A stretch of 64,000 nucleotides of DNA from NCBI RefSeq assembly GCF_020882245.1, contig NC_083597.1, forward strand, positions 3,320,581-3,384,580, read 5' to 3'. Shown piece after piece: positions 39,281 through 52,869 of the stretch. How positions within the stretch are numbered: the first letter of the stretch is position 1; the number at the start of each line of letters is the position of its first letter. The position numbers and the translations under genes were made by a program. Source of the stretch: Rhopalosiphum padi (lineage: Eukaryota; Arthropoda; Insecta; Hemiptera; Aphididae). Below the pieces are notes generated by a model. That model saw nothing but the letters and a program-made list of their open reading frames with translations. It was not told the DNA's origin and searched no databases.

Positions 39281-42200
39281 ACTGACCACGAGTCATAAAT
39301 CGTAATGGTTTATTGTTGTTTTTTTTACGTGTGAACTCTTAAGGATTTCGTCGCCATACATTAAATTATATAATATTTATATAGGTATGTGTGATGAGCG
39401 TTTGTGTGTTATTATACAATGTGTCTGTCTATATACATTTATAATAGAAATATAATTAGGAATTTTCGACCAGGTCGTTGTCGGTGCTTCGAAATTATTC
39501 ACGTCAAAACCAATTTGTTTATATTAAAATTGTACATCTGATTCAACCTACGATTTAGAAATAGAAAATTAAACAAATGGCCTTCAGCAACAGTTATTTA
39601 TACACAAATTCTAAAGTAATATTTATTTTATAAAATTAAACTAAATTTGTAATTAAATTTTTGTTATCTTAAAATATTTATGTGCAATTGTATACACATA
39701 TAATATATAGGGATCTATAATATATCCCTTACGCACGAATCACCAAATGTATTATGCAAGTATCTTTATGCATAATACAAGTAATACAACATTATGTAAG
39801 AACTTATTATACCTATTCATAATTGTTGATACCTGCAAATTGCAATTGTGTGAAAAATCAATTGGCGTTTGCATATATTCGTTTATAATTATATATGGAG
39901 ATTTAATATCGAATATTATATCTACCTATAGTCAATAGTACTCTAAATACATAATATGCGATCAGCGTATATTTAAAATCCACTCACATATCGATTATGT
40001 ATATATATTGAAAAACAAATTTAAATTCTGCGATAAACGTGTTATTAAAATTGCACACGCCACCTATAGGTAGGTATATAATATTAAAATTTAATAAGTA
40101 TTATGTGTCCGCATTTTTTTTACTATAGATATAAGTATAACATAACCCCTTTGTCCCAGACAAGTGTTTATTAAAAATAATAAAATTAATATAATAATAA
40201 CGATTGGTCCCCCCTCCCTTCTCGAGCTTCTCGATATACCCACCATCGTATGTATATCACACAAATATATATGTGTATATAAAATGGCAGACTCTATTTA
40301 TAATATATATTCTCTGACATAATTACCGGTACACAATTAACAATATTATTCGCCTTGATTGGTATCTGCTATATAGGTACAGGAACGGGTTAGGTTTAGG
40401 TATACTACACATACACTCACACTCTCGCGCGAGTCGTGGAGGCCGGTTCATTTATGTATATGCAATTACGGAGGTGATTGAAAAACAAAATGTCTTCCCA
40501 CGTTAAAAAAAATGCCTTTTTCTACTATAATAGATGTACCTAATAATTCATATAAATAGAATATACACACAATAAAAATTATATATGTTACGCATAATAT
40601 ATTTATATTTAAATATATATTCAATGTATAGTTTCTTTCTAAATATATATATTATTATTGTGTTATATATATATTATATATTATGTATATACATGGACAT
40701 GAAATCCACAACGCATACGGTGATGGAACTATAACGAAGCGCGCGTTCTATTTTACAACATTTTTTAATGTCTTATTAAAAGCAAAAAAAAAAATAATAA
40801 TAATATATAATTGTTTTTGTTCTTTTAATACATATACATGTATAGAGATAATAGAGATTTTATCTATTTAATCAAACAGCGAATTAATTTGTTCGAGAGA
40901 GCTAAAATACTTTTCGACTGGTATAATAATTATATATTGTGAAATGTATAATTTACGAAATTAAAAAAAAAATTAATATAGGTATAGACATACAAACGTA
41001 CCTATCAAAACGTATGTTTATTAAAATAAAAATGTGTTATCTTTTTATGTATAACTAATTTTCTCATAAATGTATTTACTTATAATATGCATATCCTGTT
41101 ATTAAAATGAAATATTTTTAACTACCTATACATAATATTATTTAGTAATTAATAACTGCAGATTCCATTGTACCTATGTCCTATACATACATAATACAAG
41201 TTAGGTAGATTAAATTTCTATATATATAATATAAATTATATTTTTAGTGCAAGAGAATTTTCCCAATAGCCTATAGGTACTTGCGAATTGTTAAAAATAA
41301 TATTCACCACAAACTTTTATTATATTATATAGTATATCTACATGATCTCTTTATATATATATATATATATAAAAATAATAATTATAATATTATTTTAGAA
41401 AATTTATCACTCGAATATTTGAGTTGATCTTGCAGCTTATGTAATATTATTATCTTAATTTACCCTGTGACTATAAGTATACAATGAACAATTCATTCAA
41501 AATGTATATATGTGTTACACTATAGGAACGTATATATTTAAATAAAATACCATAAATAATGTTATTAATTTAAAAAAAAAAGTAACATAAATTAAAAATG
41601 TACAAAATACAGCATAATATCAATTTATAATCGTTTTAAAATTCATCTATAAATCATATACTTATAATATTTTATGAAAGTAATATATAATATATAGGTA
41701 ATGTATATATTATTTAATTGACTCATATTTTTATTTTCTTAAATAACACGAGCTGTTCGTTGATATTATATAATAAATTATTGAATTTTTTTTTATAGTG
41801 ATAAAATATTTGTGAGAAGTTGATTTCATAACATATATACGGACATTTATAATTTTAAATTGTAAATTATTTCAAATATTTTTAATGTAATAATTGCACG
41901 TTAATTTAAAGTCGAATTAAAAAAAAAAAAAATGTCATGTTTCAATAAATACAATATATTATATATAGTATACATTTATAATCATTGGACATAATATAAT
42001 ATATATATATATATACATATAGGTATGTATAGGTATAATAGGTATACACGTATTTATATAAGCTTATTGTCGCTTCATATGCAAAAATTAAGTCTTGTAA
42101 ACATAAATATTTATTTATATAAATGCTTTTAAATACTTAACGAAAAATATATTAATTTTATATAATAATACGAAGTAAATATTATATCAGATTTATACAT

Positions 42201-43059
42201 ATATATGCCTAATATATATATTATACCTATACGTTTTATAACTAATCCAAATACTAATTTAATTGAATCGTAATATATTATATAATATTGTAAGAGTTCA
42301 CAGATCGCTTCAAATAGATACGAATTATAGTATTATATATACATAAATATATGTACGAAATCAAATCGTTGGTATATTATTATATGTATATTATTCGTAT
42401 GTATAGATAAATATGCAGAGTAATTTGGCCTCGCATTTGATTTTATATATTATATACTCTACAAACCTTATTAAAATATCGTCGAATTAATTTATATATT
42501 GTACCTAATGTACCTATATACATGTAGCGTTATATATTTATATATAAAGAATCAAAAACTTGTAACTACATATCATAGTATGTATAGATTATATTATTAC
42601 TCGTCAATTGAAATCGTTGCGCACATAAAAATTGTGTCCACGGTGTATTTATCGCATCATCGCAATAGTTAAACCGTATATATATATATATAAAATAAAA
42701 ATAAAAAATGTGGGTACCTTATGTATGCATATACATCTTATAGGTAGGTAGGTACGACCTATATAATATATAAATCGTATTATCTGGGAACGCAAACCTA
42801 TAGATAAATATTCATCACTCGTCAGTGATTATAAATTAATAATAAGGGTAGTTGTGGCAAACTCATTTCTACGCACATTATCTGTGGCTTACGACGCAAC
42901 ATGTATATAGGTATATTGTATACCTACTATATGTATAGTTGTTAAACACGCAATTTACATACATTATTATTATTATCATCGAATGTATGTATAATATGTA
43001 CACAGAAACAAATACTCATACACACACACATATACACATAGACATATTATATTCGCGAC

Positions 43060-43240
43060 AGCAGGCGGCGGTGCCCTAGCCGCAATACCACCGCTTATTA
43101 TCGGCGAGTCGGCCAATAGACGTGCTGGAATTGCGACGGCCGCCCAATGAACGAACTTCGGGTCCCCACCACGGTGGCAGCACTAATTACACGCCGACCG
43201 GACGCGCAATTTTTCATTAGGACCCGATGCCGCCGCCGCC
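43060..43240. promoter_or_regulatory. GC-rich islet with CCAAT boxes, possible regulatory element
   Basis: About 180 bases of non-repetitive GC-rich DNA inside very AT-rich surroundings. It contains CCAAT in two places (CCAATAGACG near 43112 and CCAATGAACG near 43144) and a TAATTA homeodomain-type core near 43183. No open frame is convincing. A distal promoter or enhancer is an inference from composition and motifs only. Confidence 0.25.
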
Positions 43241-44733
43241 GTCATTCACGTTAGTTATACATCTCATACAATATATATATATAGATATAGATATAGATAT
43301 ATATAATATGTGCGCGCGTCTACCAGCCTGGTGGGGTTACCGCGATTATTTATTTATGTACGCACGAATACGCCATTTTTGTTTATTGTGTTATTATTAT
43401 TATTTTATCGTACATAATAATACATATGTATATGCAAATATAAATATACATAATAGCTGTCCGTAGGTCGCTGCAGACCGCAATATATTATTGTAATGTA
43501 TTGCAACGTGCACAAAGCTCGCGGTTCACGTCGAAATTTCATCCCTTCGCTCGAGTTGTAGGTAGTAAACAAATATCGCATGATGCGTGTTTGCAACATA
43601 TGGTCGACGTCAGTGGCACATTGAGAATATGATGATGGCTTTGGGGTTGAAACCTCTCCCCCCACCCCACCCACAAACAAATTTTTATAGTAAATTACTC
43701 ATATGGCGCATTTTTCTAGTAATACAATATTTTGTCGCTAATATATTATAATGATGAATTTTTATTCGAATTCGATTACTGTGTTTGATTGTTAGATAGA
43801 TATAATTGTACATTATAATATAAGGCTTGTGTCAATATCCAATCGATTATTTCCTGGAATATAATTTTTGAATTTCTATATGTACTTGTGTTTAGGTTAG
43901 ATAGTTGTTGTAGGCCTTTGCCTTTGATCGATTACAACGGTAAAAATTATTATTATACGCTGTCAACGGTCGATGATATTCAAGGATAGTTTAATTAATA
44001 TGGTAACTATATGTATTTTTGTGTAAAGTGTAATAAAAAAGTTTGTAAACTCCCTTTTAGGTAAAAAATGTTGGTTGATATACTATATCTGTACATAGGT
44101 ACTGCAGGGTGAATGTTATTGTATCAGAGCTTTTACATGCTCAGATTTTTTATTCGGATAGCTCATTAAACTCGTTGTCGCGATTGATTCTATAAATAAA
44201 TATTATAAAGGTATGTGTAATATATGTTCAACGTCGTGTAAATCATATTATTATTGCGTTCCTATTATATGCGTAAATATATTAGGTAGATATATACCAC
44301 GCACGGGAGGCAATAAAATATACGTCGAGGAAGAGTTTATAAATCCCACGTGCAGTGTGTTGCGCAGCATCAGCAGCACTCGGGGCGCTGGAGTTTGTGT
44401 ATATATGCATATAGGACTCCAACGACAATCGAATTTATACGTTTTCGATATCGATATATATTATAGGTACCTACGTATATATAGGTAGTATATACGCGTA
44501 TACTTTACCGTAAGTCTCATCGTAAACCGTCGTCGGTCAAAGACCGCGTGCGATAATGGCCGCGCAAGCAAAAACAGAATATAATAAGTATATATCTATG
44601 TGTACCTACGCCGTCGTCTTCGTCGTAGATTATAATATACTTGTGGTGAATCATAACGCGCGTGTCTGTGCGTGCTTTATAACGATTTTGCATCATCGCT
44701 CTGTCCACTTATAAATACCTATATAATATGTAT

Positions 44734-44768
<35 letters not shown>

Positions 44769-47700
44769 GTTCCTTTATATACTTATAGTTTCTATGTATT
44801 ATATATATTTTAGCCACTTATCTGTACGTTTTGATCATATATATCGAAATAAATTATAAAAACTTATAGGTTATATATACTCCTGTTGAACTAATAATTA
44901 AATTACGATTATTACTTAATATTATTTTAAAATTACTCATACTTTTGACAGACGGTTAATCAGCCTGACACTCTTACAACTCTTGTATACCGTTGCAGCT
45001 GCAATATTATTCAGAACTTTGACGTCGCGTAGAAAAGGTTATAAGGGTTGCTATTATATTTGTACATACATTATATTATACTACTCGAGGGCTATAAACG
45101 AGTGCATTTATACCAGACTCGCTCACGTAGGCGTACTTATAAAATACCTATATATATATATTATATGAAAAACGTCATAAATTCTGCGGGTATATATAGA
45201 TACTACTCGCGGTACACGCAGTAGAGATGATAACATAGCCCGTGCACAGAGTGCCCGTTCGATTCGTTCGGTGCTACGACTGCGGTGTTTGTGTGGACTG
45301 GACCATGGAAAAAATAAAGGCCATTACATTCTTTACCGTAATTACGGACTCTAATGTATTCCGGAATAAGGACTGGCCATGAAAATTTCAAAGTACCAAC
45401 TTATATATATATATATACCTATTATCTATATAGAAACTGTTGCTGCAGCGTACTCACAAAACAACACAAACCGCACACCGTAATTACACAGGAATGATAT
45501 TTTAGTTTTCCGACGTGTATACCCGCGGCCCCGGCATATCGTATGATTATATATGTGTACCTATATGTGTAGTGTGTACGGCATATATACGCGTGTATTG
45601 CGGTCGATAATCCCATTGTTTCGTCGCTTGTCCTGAACCTGTGTATAATTTGATAATATCTATATAATATTATTTTATATAAAGCCGGGAAAACCAATTT
45701 AACTGTATACCTATAATATATCAATAAAATATATTGTATAGATAATTGATGATGTGGGTGCAACCACTGCAACCTTCGCGTAAAGTCCGCCAGAGCTTCA
45801 ATATCTATATTGTCTATGTCCATATTATTATATTATTATATTGTGTATTATTGAACGCTGCAGTGCAGATAGCTAGGTGTTAAACATAAATGTAAATAGG
45901 GTTTTTTTAGCCCTCCCTGCCCAGCTATTTCAAGTTTCATATATTTTATTACATCAATATAAGTATTTTAAATATTTAGCGTTTTATAATTTCTTTATAT
46001 AAATTATCGTACTTGCAGGCTGTAGCTATTATATTATATTTATTCAATGCTAACGAAATTTCCCAACGGAATGCCTAAAAATTCGTTGCAATCCGTTCTA
46101 TAATCGTGTATAACTATGTATAATCCATTAAAAAGATTTACAGTATAGGTATACAATGATATATGCTTCGTTGTTTGCATTTGCGAACATGCGGCATCGG
46201 TTTATATGTGTATATACATATATGTACATCTAGTAATTACCATTATTTCCATACGCATATTTTCTCATCGGAAAAAATATTTCATCGATCTTCTCCCGCC
46301 GACTGACCCTTCGGGTCGACCGTAATAATCGAAAGAACAATGAACGACTGCATGGACGACTACGGCAACGACGACGATCACCACCACTACTAACCCTCGC
46401 GCGACACCTTGCGAACCACATTGTCTCATACGCACATACAGCGCATATATTCATTCCGCGGCTCTTCCCCTTCGACGAGACCCCATTGTCCGCCTCACAC
46501 CGCAGTTTTTATATATTTCTCTTTTTTACATAATATTATAATATACCTACATTACCCTTTTTTTCATATATATTCGTATAATACGTGCGCGCGTGCATAT
46601 GCACTGCACATTGTTTCCAATGTTATATTATATGCACACAATAAATACACGTCGTCGGCCATAATATCAGACGCTAATTGTTCCGGACAAATTGTACGAG
46701 CTCGCGCGCACCTCTTCTCTCCGTCTTTCTCGTATATAGGTACACACATATGTGCACTGCATTCGAGATAAGATCGCTGCCTTCGCGTATACACGTATAA
46801 TATAAAATGTATATCTTATATATATATAGTTATAAAGTATGTCGACCAATGTAACCGACAACGATGCACCAGTGCACCACCCTATAATGCGTTATCGAAA
46901 TGATAAAAAATAATCGCCATCCGAACTATATGCATATATCATAGGTATGTCTGCGGAGAAGGTAGAGTGGACATATATGTCACTAATAAATAATATTTTG
47001 TCAATCATTTCTATGTTTAGAAAAATCACATCAGATCAAGATTTTTAAAAAGTAAAATAATTTAAGGTTAATATATTATATGTTAATAAAAATTATGTAA
47101 AATTTTGATTCCCTGTCGTCAGCTATGAAAGTCTAAACACGTCTATAATATATATAGCAGGAATACGATATGTATACACTATACATGTGCTCTATTTTAT
47201 TATAATATTGTTATTGTTGTATATATTATATTAGGGTCGTTGACGTCGCTATTATAATACTACATATTAGTTTATTTGTACATAAATCTGACGGGAGAAA
47301 AACTACATACAAACCATGTGCATCATCGACGGGAGTAAAATACCCGTATATATCGACTTCATAATATTATTATTTATAAACCTAAATGGATTTAAGTGTT
47401 TCCGTGTCATCGTATCGCGTTTGTCCATATATTTGTAACAATATGTATGGATAATATTATATATAGGTACCGTAAGCATATTGACGTTATCAGGTGTATA
47501 ACTCTGGCGTCGTATACAAGACATAATATATAATATTATATATACTGGAAACGGTAAATCGCCTCTCATTAATAACGCTCGCGCCGACGACCAGATAACG
47601 CGGCGAAGAGGCTCCGGTCAGACGCGGTTGTGGCGTGTGAAAAGTCAACTACGCAGCGGCGGTCGTTGTCGCCGCGTGTACCCGTGTGGGCCGAGAAAGG

Positions 47701-48486
47701 CGTATAGTATGTTGATTAAAGGGTACACTTTATATATAATATATATAGAAACGTTGCACACACTCGTGTAATATATTATTTACTTTATATGTATGTGTAC
47801 CGTCTATAGGGGGAGTACTTCAAGTACTTGTGCGGCGGCGGTGGCATAATATTTTACTTTCCGATTTTTATACATATAAATACATATACAAAACTTAATT
47901 GACGGGTTATAATCATGCACAATAATTAATTTACTTAGGAAGTCAGGGCAATTATAATTGTATAAAAAAAAAATTAAATAAATAAGTACACCATCCGTTG
48001 CTATATTAGTTATATAAGTACTCGTCCATCTGTGAAATTCAAAGATATGCGTGCAGCATTATCAAACCGTTCAATAACAAATAATGATAACATGTACCTA
48101 TATAAATATGAAGTATTAGAGGAATGTAAAAAAACTGACTTACCCTTTTTAGACGCATGTATATATAAACATTTTATACAATTATTCGTCGCATTTTATT
48201 ATGCTATTAGCCCGTGCGTGTTTAAATATCTCACTATATACACCTGTGACACAAACGTTTATGTATAACTCAATAGGTATGATTATTCCATTTAACTCTC
48301 GTTCGTTTTTCCTCGTTATTGTTATGCGGCATGACAATTGACGGCAGCAGCCAATTTCATAGCCTTCCGATAATATAATTTGCCGAGACCCGATGAGTTA
48401 TAATATATTATTTACATAATTGTTATTATTATACACACGACGATCGCCAGTCGTTTTGTTTCTCGTGCATAATACACAAGTATATA
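43241..48486. other. Gene-free sequence between the two genes, part 4
   Basis: AT-rich with several TA tracts and a GATATA run near 43281-43300. A CG-rich patch lies at 47570-47700. No exon or RNA gene is recognised. Confidence 0.5.
44738..44765. repeat. (TA)14 microsatellite
   Basis: Uninterrupted TA/AT tract of 28 bases. Confidence 0.93.
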
Positions 48487-49043
48487 CAGGGTGATTCACT
48501 AAAAATGCACACTTCTCGTTTATTTATTTATCTAACAATACATTTATTTAAATTATAATTTTAACGAGTAGTCTTTTAGCTATTAGAATATTTAGCCATT
48601 TAGGTAGACTAAGGAAAAAAGTCCTTAAAAATGGTTTTATAAAAATATAAAATAAATATAATATTCGATCTAGTATTTATTATTATACTTAGTCTATTGA
48701 AAAAAAATTATAAATTTATATAGATAAAATAAATATCAATTACTAACATTTTCAAGTCACCGCATACCTTATGTTTTCCAAAACTATTATCATGACATGT
48801 AATTACCCTTAATATATACCTACAAAATTTAGTAATTCAAAAACTACTCATATGAATTTTAACTTTAATATAACAACATTTAATTAAGTTATCTGCAAAA
48901 TAATTTATAGTAGAAAAGGAAAGTATGTATCTCTACATTTTAAGTACTTTAAAAATAGTACAAAAAAATCTCAACATTTTAAATTACTAAACAACGATAT
49001 ATTGAAGAATAAAGGGGGTGAGCATGATTGGTGAATCATCCTG
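48487..49043. mobile_element. Tc1/mariner-like MITE, 557 bp
   Basis: The left end CAGGGTGATTCACTAAAAAT and the reverse complement of the right end, CAGGATGATTCACCAATCAT, match over the first 13 bases except one, then diverge. A TA dinucleotide lies immediately outside each end (48485-48486 and 49044-49045), as expected for the TA target-site duplication of the IS630/Tc1/mariner superfamily. The interior is AT-rich, with no long frame and no transposase motif, so the element is non-autonomous. Its length and structure fit a miniature inverted-repeat transposable element. The autonomous partner is not in the window. Confidence 0.75.
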
Positions 49044-50559
49044 TATATTAAATAGAAGTATATTATATACGCCGACGCCCACACAACGTCTCGCGTGATA
49101 TATCCGAGCGGAGGCCAACTGCTGCAGCAGCTACTACGTATAATAATATATTATCGTTTACTATCGCATCATCTCGTGCATTTATGTATATATAAATATA
49201 TATATTAGGTGTACTATATGTTTATAGTGTTGAAGGTATAGACTTTTTCCACCGCGTTTGCGCAAAAACTGAAGAGACCGCACACACTGCGCGGCGTTGT
49301 ATGTTTTTATGCCACGACGGCTGCTGAAATGAAATTGGGTCTTGATCTTCAGTGAATCTATTATATTCAATATCATCGCGGGGGATTATTTTTTTCGGGG
49401 TTTTTTTTCCCAAAGAAACGCCCCCGAAAAGGTCGCGTATATAATTCGTACATGTGTGTGTGTAATAACAAGACTATATATATGGCGCGGTGGCGTCTTT
49501 TGTCTACGTACCTATATATTTGCGGCGTACTCAATGACCCATCGCAACGATGACGGCGACGACGAAGATCAATTCTTTTTCTCTTACAGGGAAAAAAAAG
49601 CCGACACACGTTGTTCTAATTATTATTCGAATTAGATATGGGTTTAAATAATATACCTATACTTCTATATTTCTTTTTTCGTGCCGCCACTGCAGCCGAA
49701 CAAATTGCATCTTATTATTCCACCTCTGTATATTATATTCCAGGTTGCAGCGTTCATGATTTATATATTTTCATAATTATTTTTCTTAAAATTTAAATAT
49801 TAAACTTCTTTAGTTTATATAATATTTTTAATACAGATTAATAGAATTTTTTCACCGAAATTTTAATTAAAAATTAAATTAAAAATAAAATAAAATTTTT
49901 TAATTTCACATGCATTTATTATAATTATTATAATGTACTATTAATTAACATGATGCAATATTGCAATCTATGAGTATGTGTTGTTATATATAGTGTTGTA
50001 ATTTATAATACTACCTAGCTATAGTATAACTATATACTTATCTTATTATCATAAAGATAAACATAACTTTAAATATTAAAAGTATATAAAACTGTTGTTA
50101 ACGTTTTCTCAAATATGCATTATTTACAAGCGTTATTAGCTTTTTTTTTTACAAATACATTAGCTGATAGGTATATAGTTGTTATTTAGTTTGTAATAAT
50201 CTTTTCACGAATATCATACCAAGATCCAAGAATTATAACAGGTTATGGCTCCAGACATAACCAAGCAAATTGATGGGACTCGCATCATGCGAATAATATA
50301 TTATAGTACCTATATCACGCAATTTTCAGTTACAAACTTAACTAACAGGAAATTATATTTGGAACCTGTTTTTTATAGAAAAGTTTGGAGTGAGATGTTA
50401 TATAGAAAATAAAAACAAATAATATCACTAAGGAAACTTTAGAAAAATATGGGAAATATTATAAAAATTTCAAATTACTAATTCTACAATATGTTGTCGA
50501 CATCTACTTAGAATATGTGATAGATTATATAGGTATAGAAAAAAACAAAAAAAATTTGG
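49044..50559. other. Gene-free sequence, partly transposon-derived
   Basis: Contains a GC-richer patch (49080-49620) with no supported gene, then very AT-rich DNA. From about 50220 the composition becomes that of a decayed coding transposon. A perfect 7-base stem hairpin (GGTTATG / CATAACC, 50241-50262) lies here. The region 50340-50560 could be the eroded gag part of the copia element that follows, but no motif survives. Confidence 0.45.
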
Positions 50560-50936
50560 AATTCGTCGGTGAAAAATTTGGAACGAAAAAGAATGGTAAG
50601 CTCTATTTATGCATATGTATTTTAACGACGAAGTAATTTAAATCTTAAAATTCGATTTATTTAATTTAACTGAAAAACATGGTTGATTGTATAAAATATT
50701 AATAATACGTTTTGGTCAGATTTTTATGATGGATATAGAAAATAAGCAAACTAGAAAACTATTTCAATCAAGATCTTCACGTTTACACAATTCCCTACAA
50801 CTTGTACGTAGTGATGTTTGTGATTCGATTATATCTGCAATATAATAGAATAGTAAAAGCAATATTTTTCACATTTATTGATGACTTAACACATTCTACA
50901 ATTCAAATATATTATTTCTTTGAAGATAAAATTTAA
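50560..50936 (+). mobile_element. Ty1/copia retrotransposon remnant (integrase region)
   Basis: Two plus-strand frames carry diagnostic pieces of a copia polyprotein in the right order. Frame one (50744-50842) reads KQTRKLFQSRSSR and then LQLVRSDVCDSI, corresponding to the family pattern GKQ...F...R...L.L.HSD.CGP between the integrase zinc finger and core. Stops at 50843-50848 and a frame shift follow. Frame two (50844-50933) reads FFTFIDDLTHSTIQIYYFFE, matching the family's FIDD.SR..W.YFL.K motif with the catalytic-region Asp pair. Just before frame one, YDGYRK resembles the C..C zinc-finger end with Cys lost. Stops, frameshifts and lost key residues make it inactive. No reverse transcriptase, RNase H or LTR is visible, so it is a short relic. 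Confidence 0.72.
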
Positions 50937-52029
50937 ATTATATATATTTGAATTATTCAAACAACCGGAGAGCAACTATTTTCCTTGACGAAAATATTTA
51001 CATCGTTTTGGCTTAAATACGCGTATAAGCGAATTAATTGGACCCCCCATCGGATCATCGCCGAACGGATCGGGGCATATATACATATTATATAAATTAC
51101 ATTATTACGATCGGTGTTCAGAGTGCAATAATATAATAATTCCACGTGTGCATTGTAATATATTATTATTATGCAGTATGCACTCACACACATACAGAGA
51201 TGATACTTCTTCTAAGCCGCTGGCCGGTGTGCAAACGTATGTTTATACATAATATATATAATATATATTATTATGTACTACTGTTGGGTGGACGGAGGGG
51301 GAGAGGGCTGTTTGTAAAAAAAAAATAATAATAAACTTTACACTCACACACATACTATTATATACCTCTATAGTCTTCACATATACATATTATATTAATA
51401 TGTATGAAAAACTCGTAAAAATCGTCGTTTTAATAATATTTATAAACGAATAAATTCCGAAACGGCTCGTAATTTAAACGGTGGCCGCGTGGTGGTGGGC
51501 CTCTCTCACTTCGAATTTATTGGACCGGACCGCTACTGTGGGACACGCGCGTTCCGTGCTCACAGTATGTGGGCGGAATTATTATGACAGATATTGCTTG
51601 TCCGCCGTCGCCTTTTTATCGTCCGCGTTCGGTTTTCGATCGTCGAGTGCGACAAACACCGTTGTAATACCGGCGTATATCGCTGCGGGTACCTATTATA
51701 AGTACCACCGCAAAGTGCCTACGCCTGGAAAAATATCTGTTCGTAAAAAAGTTAATCCAAATAATAGTAGTAGTAGTAGTAGTAGTATAGTAGTAGCAGT
51801 CATAGTTCATTCGAGCAACATATTATAATATATTATATACATAGACTATTAACTTATTGTATATTAAACCAGCAGCGCTCTATAAAAAACGCGGTCAAAT
51901 TCCTCAACTACATTTATAATATATATACGCAAACACCCACCCACGGCGGCGAAATTCGTCAATTATTACACACTGCACACACACGATAATATACGTCAAT
52001 TATTTTAAACAGACGTCGTAGTCGTCGTC
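50937..52029. other. Gene-free sequence with a GC-rich islet
   Basis: The stretch 51480-51720 is GC-richer and open in one plus-strand frame of about 115 codons, but that frame has no ATG and ends in a Ser run made by a TAG-type microsatellite. A 5' exon is possible but unsupported. The rest is TA-rich. Confidence 0.4.
51765..51796. repeat. (TAG)n microsatellite
   Basis: TAG tract of about 23 bases, then an imperfect continuation. It encodes a false poly-Ser run in one frame. Confidence 0.88.
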
Positions 52030-52869
52030 ATGTCCTCCCGTCGTGGTCGTATATTATACCTATATGTTTTCGTTTTCCCATGCGACGAATACATTATATA
52101 CATATTATTTATTATATTATGTGCTCGCGCGCCTTATGTATATATAATATATATATATGTATGTATACATAGAAACAAAGAACTGGGCCCACAATTATTG
52201 TACTATATATATATATACGATCTACGCCGTGTATTATACCGACTCTTGGAAACTATATACGACGACCACCGAGTCCAAAATAATGATTGCCCATCGTTGC
52301 GGTCTCCCCCGCTGATGTCATTGGTCGTGTTTTCTGGTTCTCCGCCGTCGTCGACGCCGCCACCGCCACAGCTACAACCGTCAATTACCGCCGCCGCTTC
52401 CCATCACCCGCGCACGTTGCGTAATAACTACTTTATACATGCATCATCCATCGTATACTACATAATATTATATTATATGCTCGGTTCCTCTCCTCGTGCG
52501 GTGCAGAACATGATTACTTTCGGTTTTTTTTTCCGACATAATATATTTTTTCTTTTCCCGCTATACATATATATACCCCAACCCCTACCCACCCGCTGCA
52601 GTCCTACTGATTTTATTCCCGCGGCAGCGCATTTAATGTCTCTCCGGGTGTTTAATGACCCCCCTCCCCAAATTATATATATATACATATATATATTGTG
52701 TGAGTGGGTTGATGCGCGCATACACAACAGATATACATGTTCCAAAAACCTGTCATTTGACCGTCGTAATTTCAATGGAAGAAACGGATATTATATACAT
52801 ATAATATATTATATTGTAATGGCGTGTAATGATGATTACTCCGCCGCCGCGCTGCAACAAAGGAAATAG
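52030..52869 (+). other. 279-codon open frame of doubtful coding status
   Basis: The longest uninterrupted ATG-started frame in the window after allowing for introns elsewhere. The translation has Tyr/Ile-rich runs produced by TA repeats and a Pro/Ser/Ala-rich middle part (about residues 90-130) from CCG/GCC-rich DNA. There is no conserved domain, no clear signal peptide and no matching gene architecture. A minus-strand frame of 100 codons overlaps it. Length is the only argument in favour, and stop codons are partly avoided because TA repeats read as TAT/ATA in this frame. I do not call it a gene. Confidence 0.15.

Larger units (their letters stand above)
34038..43059. other. Gene-free sequence between the two genes, part 3
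   Basis: Among the most AT-rich parts of the window, with long TA tracts and recurrent TAGGTA words, especially 39400-42950. No exon-like sequence was recognised in either strand. Small islands of higher complexity are at 36700-36970, 38030-38170 and 39170-39235. A perfect hairpin, ATATATGGC-TTTC-GCCATATAT, lies at 35636-35657. Confidence 0.5.

Noticed and set aside
45250..45275. GTTCGATTC resembling a tRNA B box
   Set aside because: No A box at the right distance and no cloverleaf can be folded.
51481..51828. 115-codon plus-strand frame with reasonable composition
   Set aside because: It has no ATG, begins right after a stop, and ends in a Ser run from the TAG microsatellite; left as non-coding.
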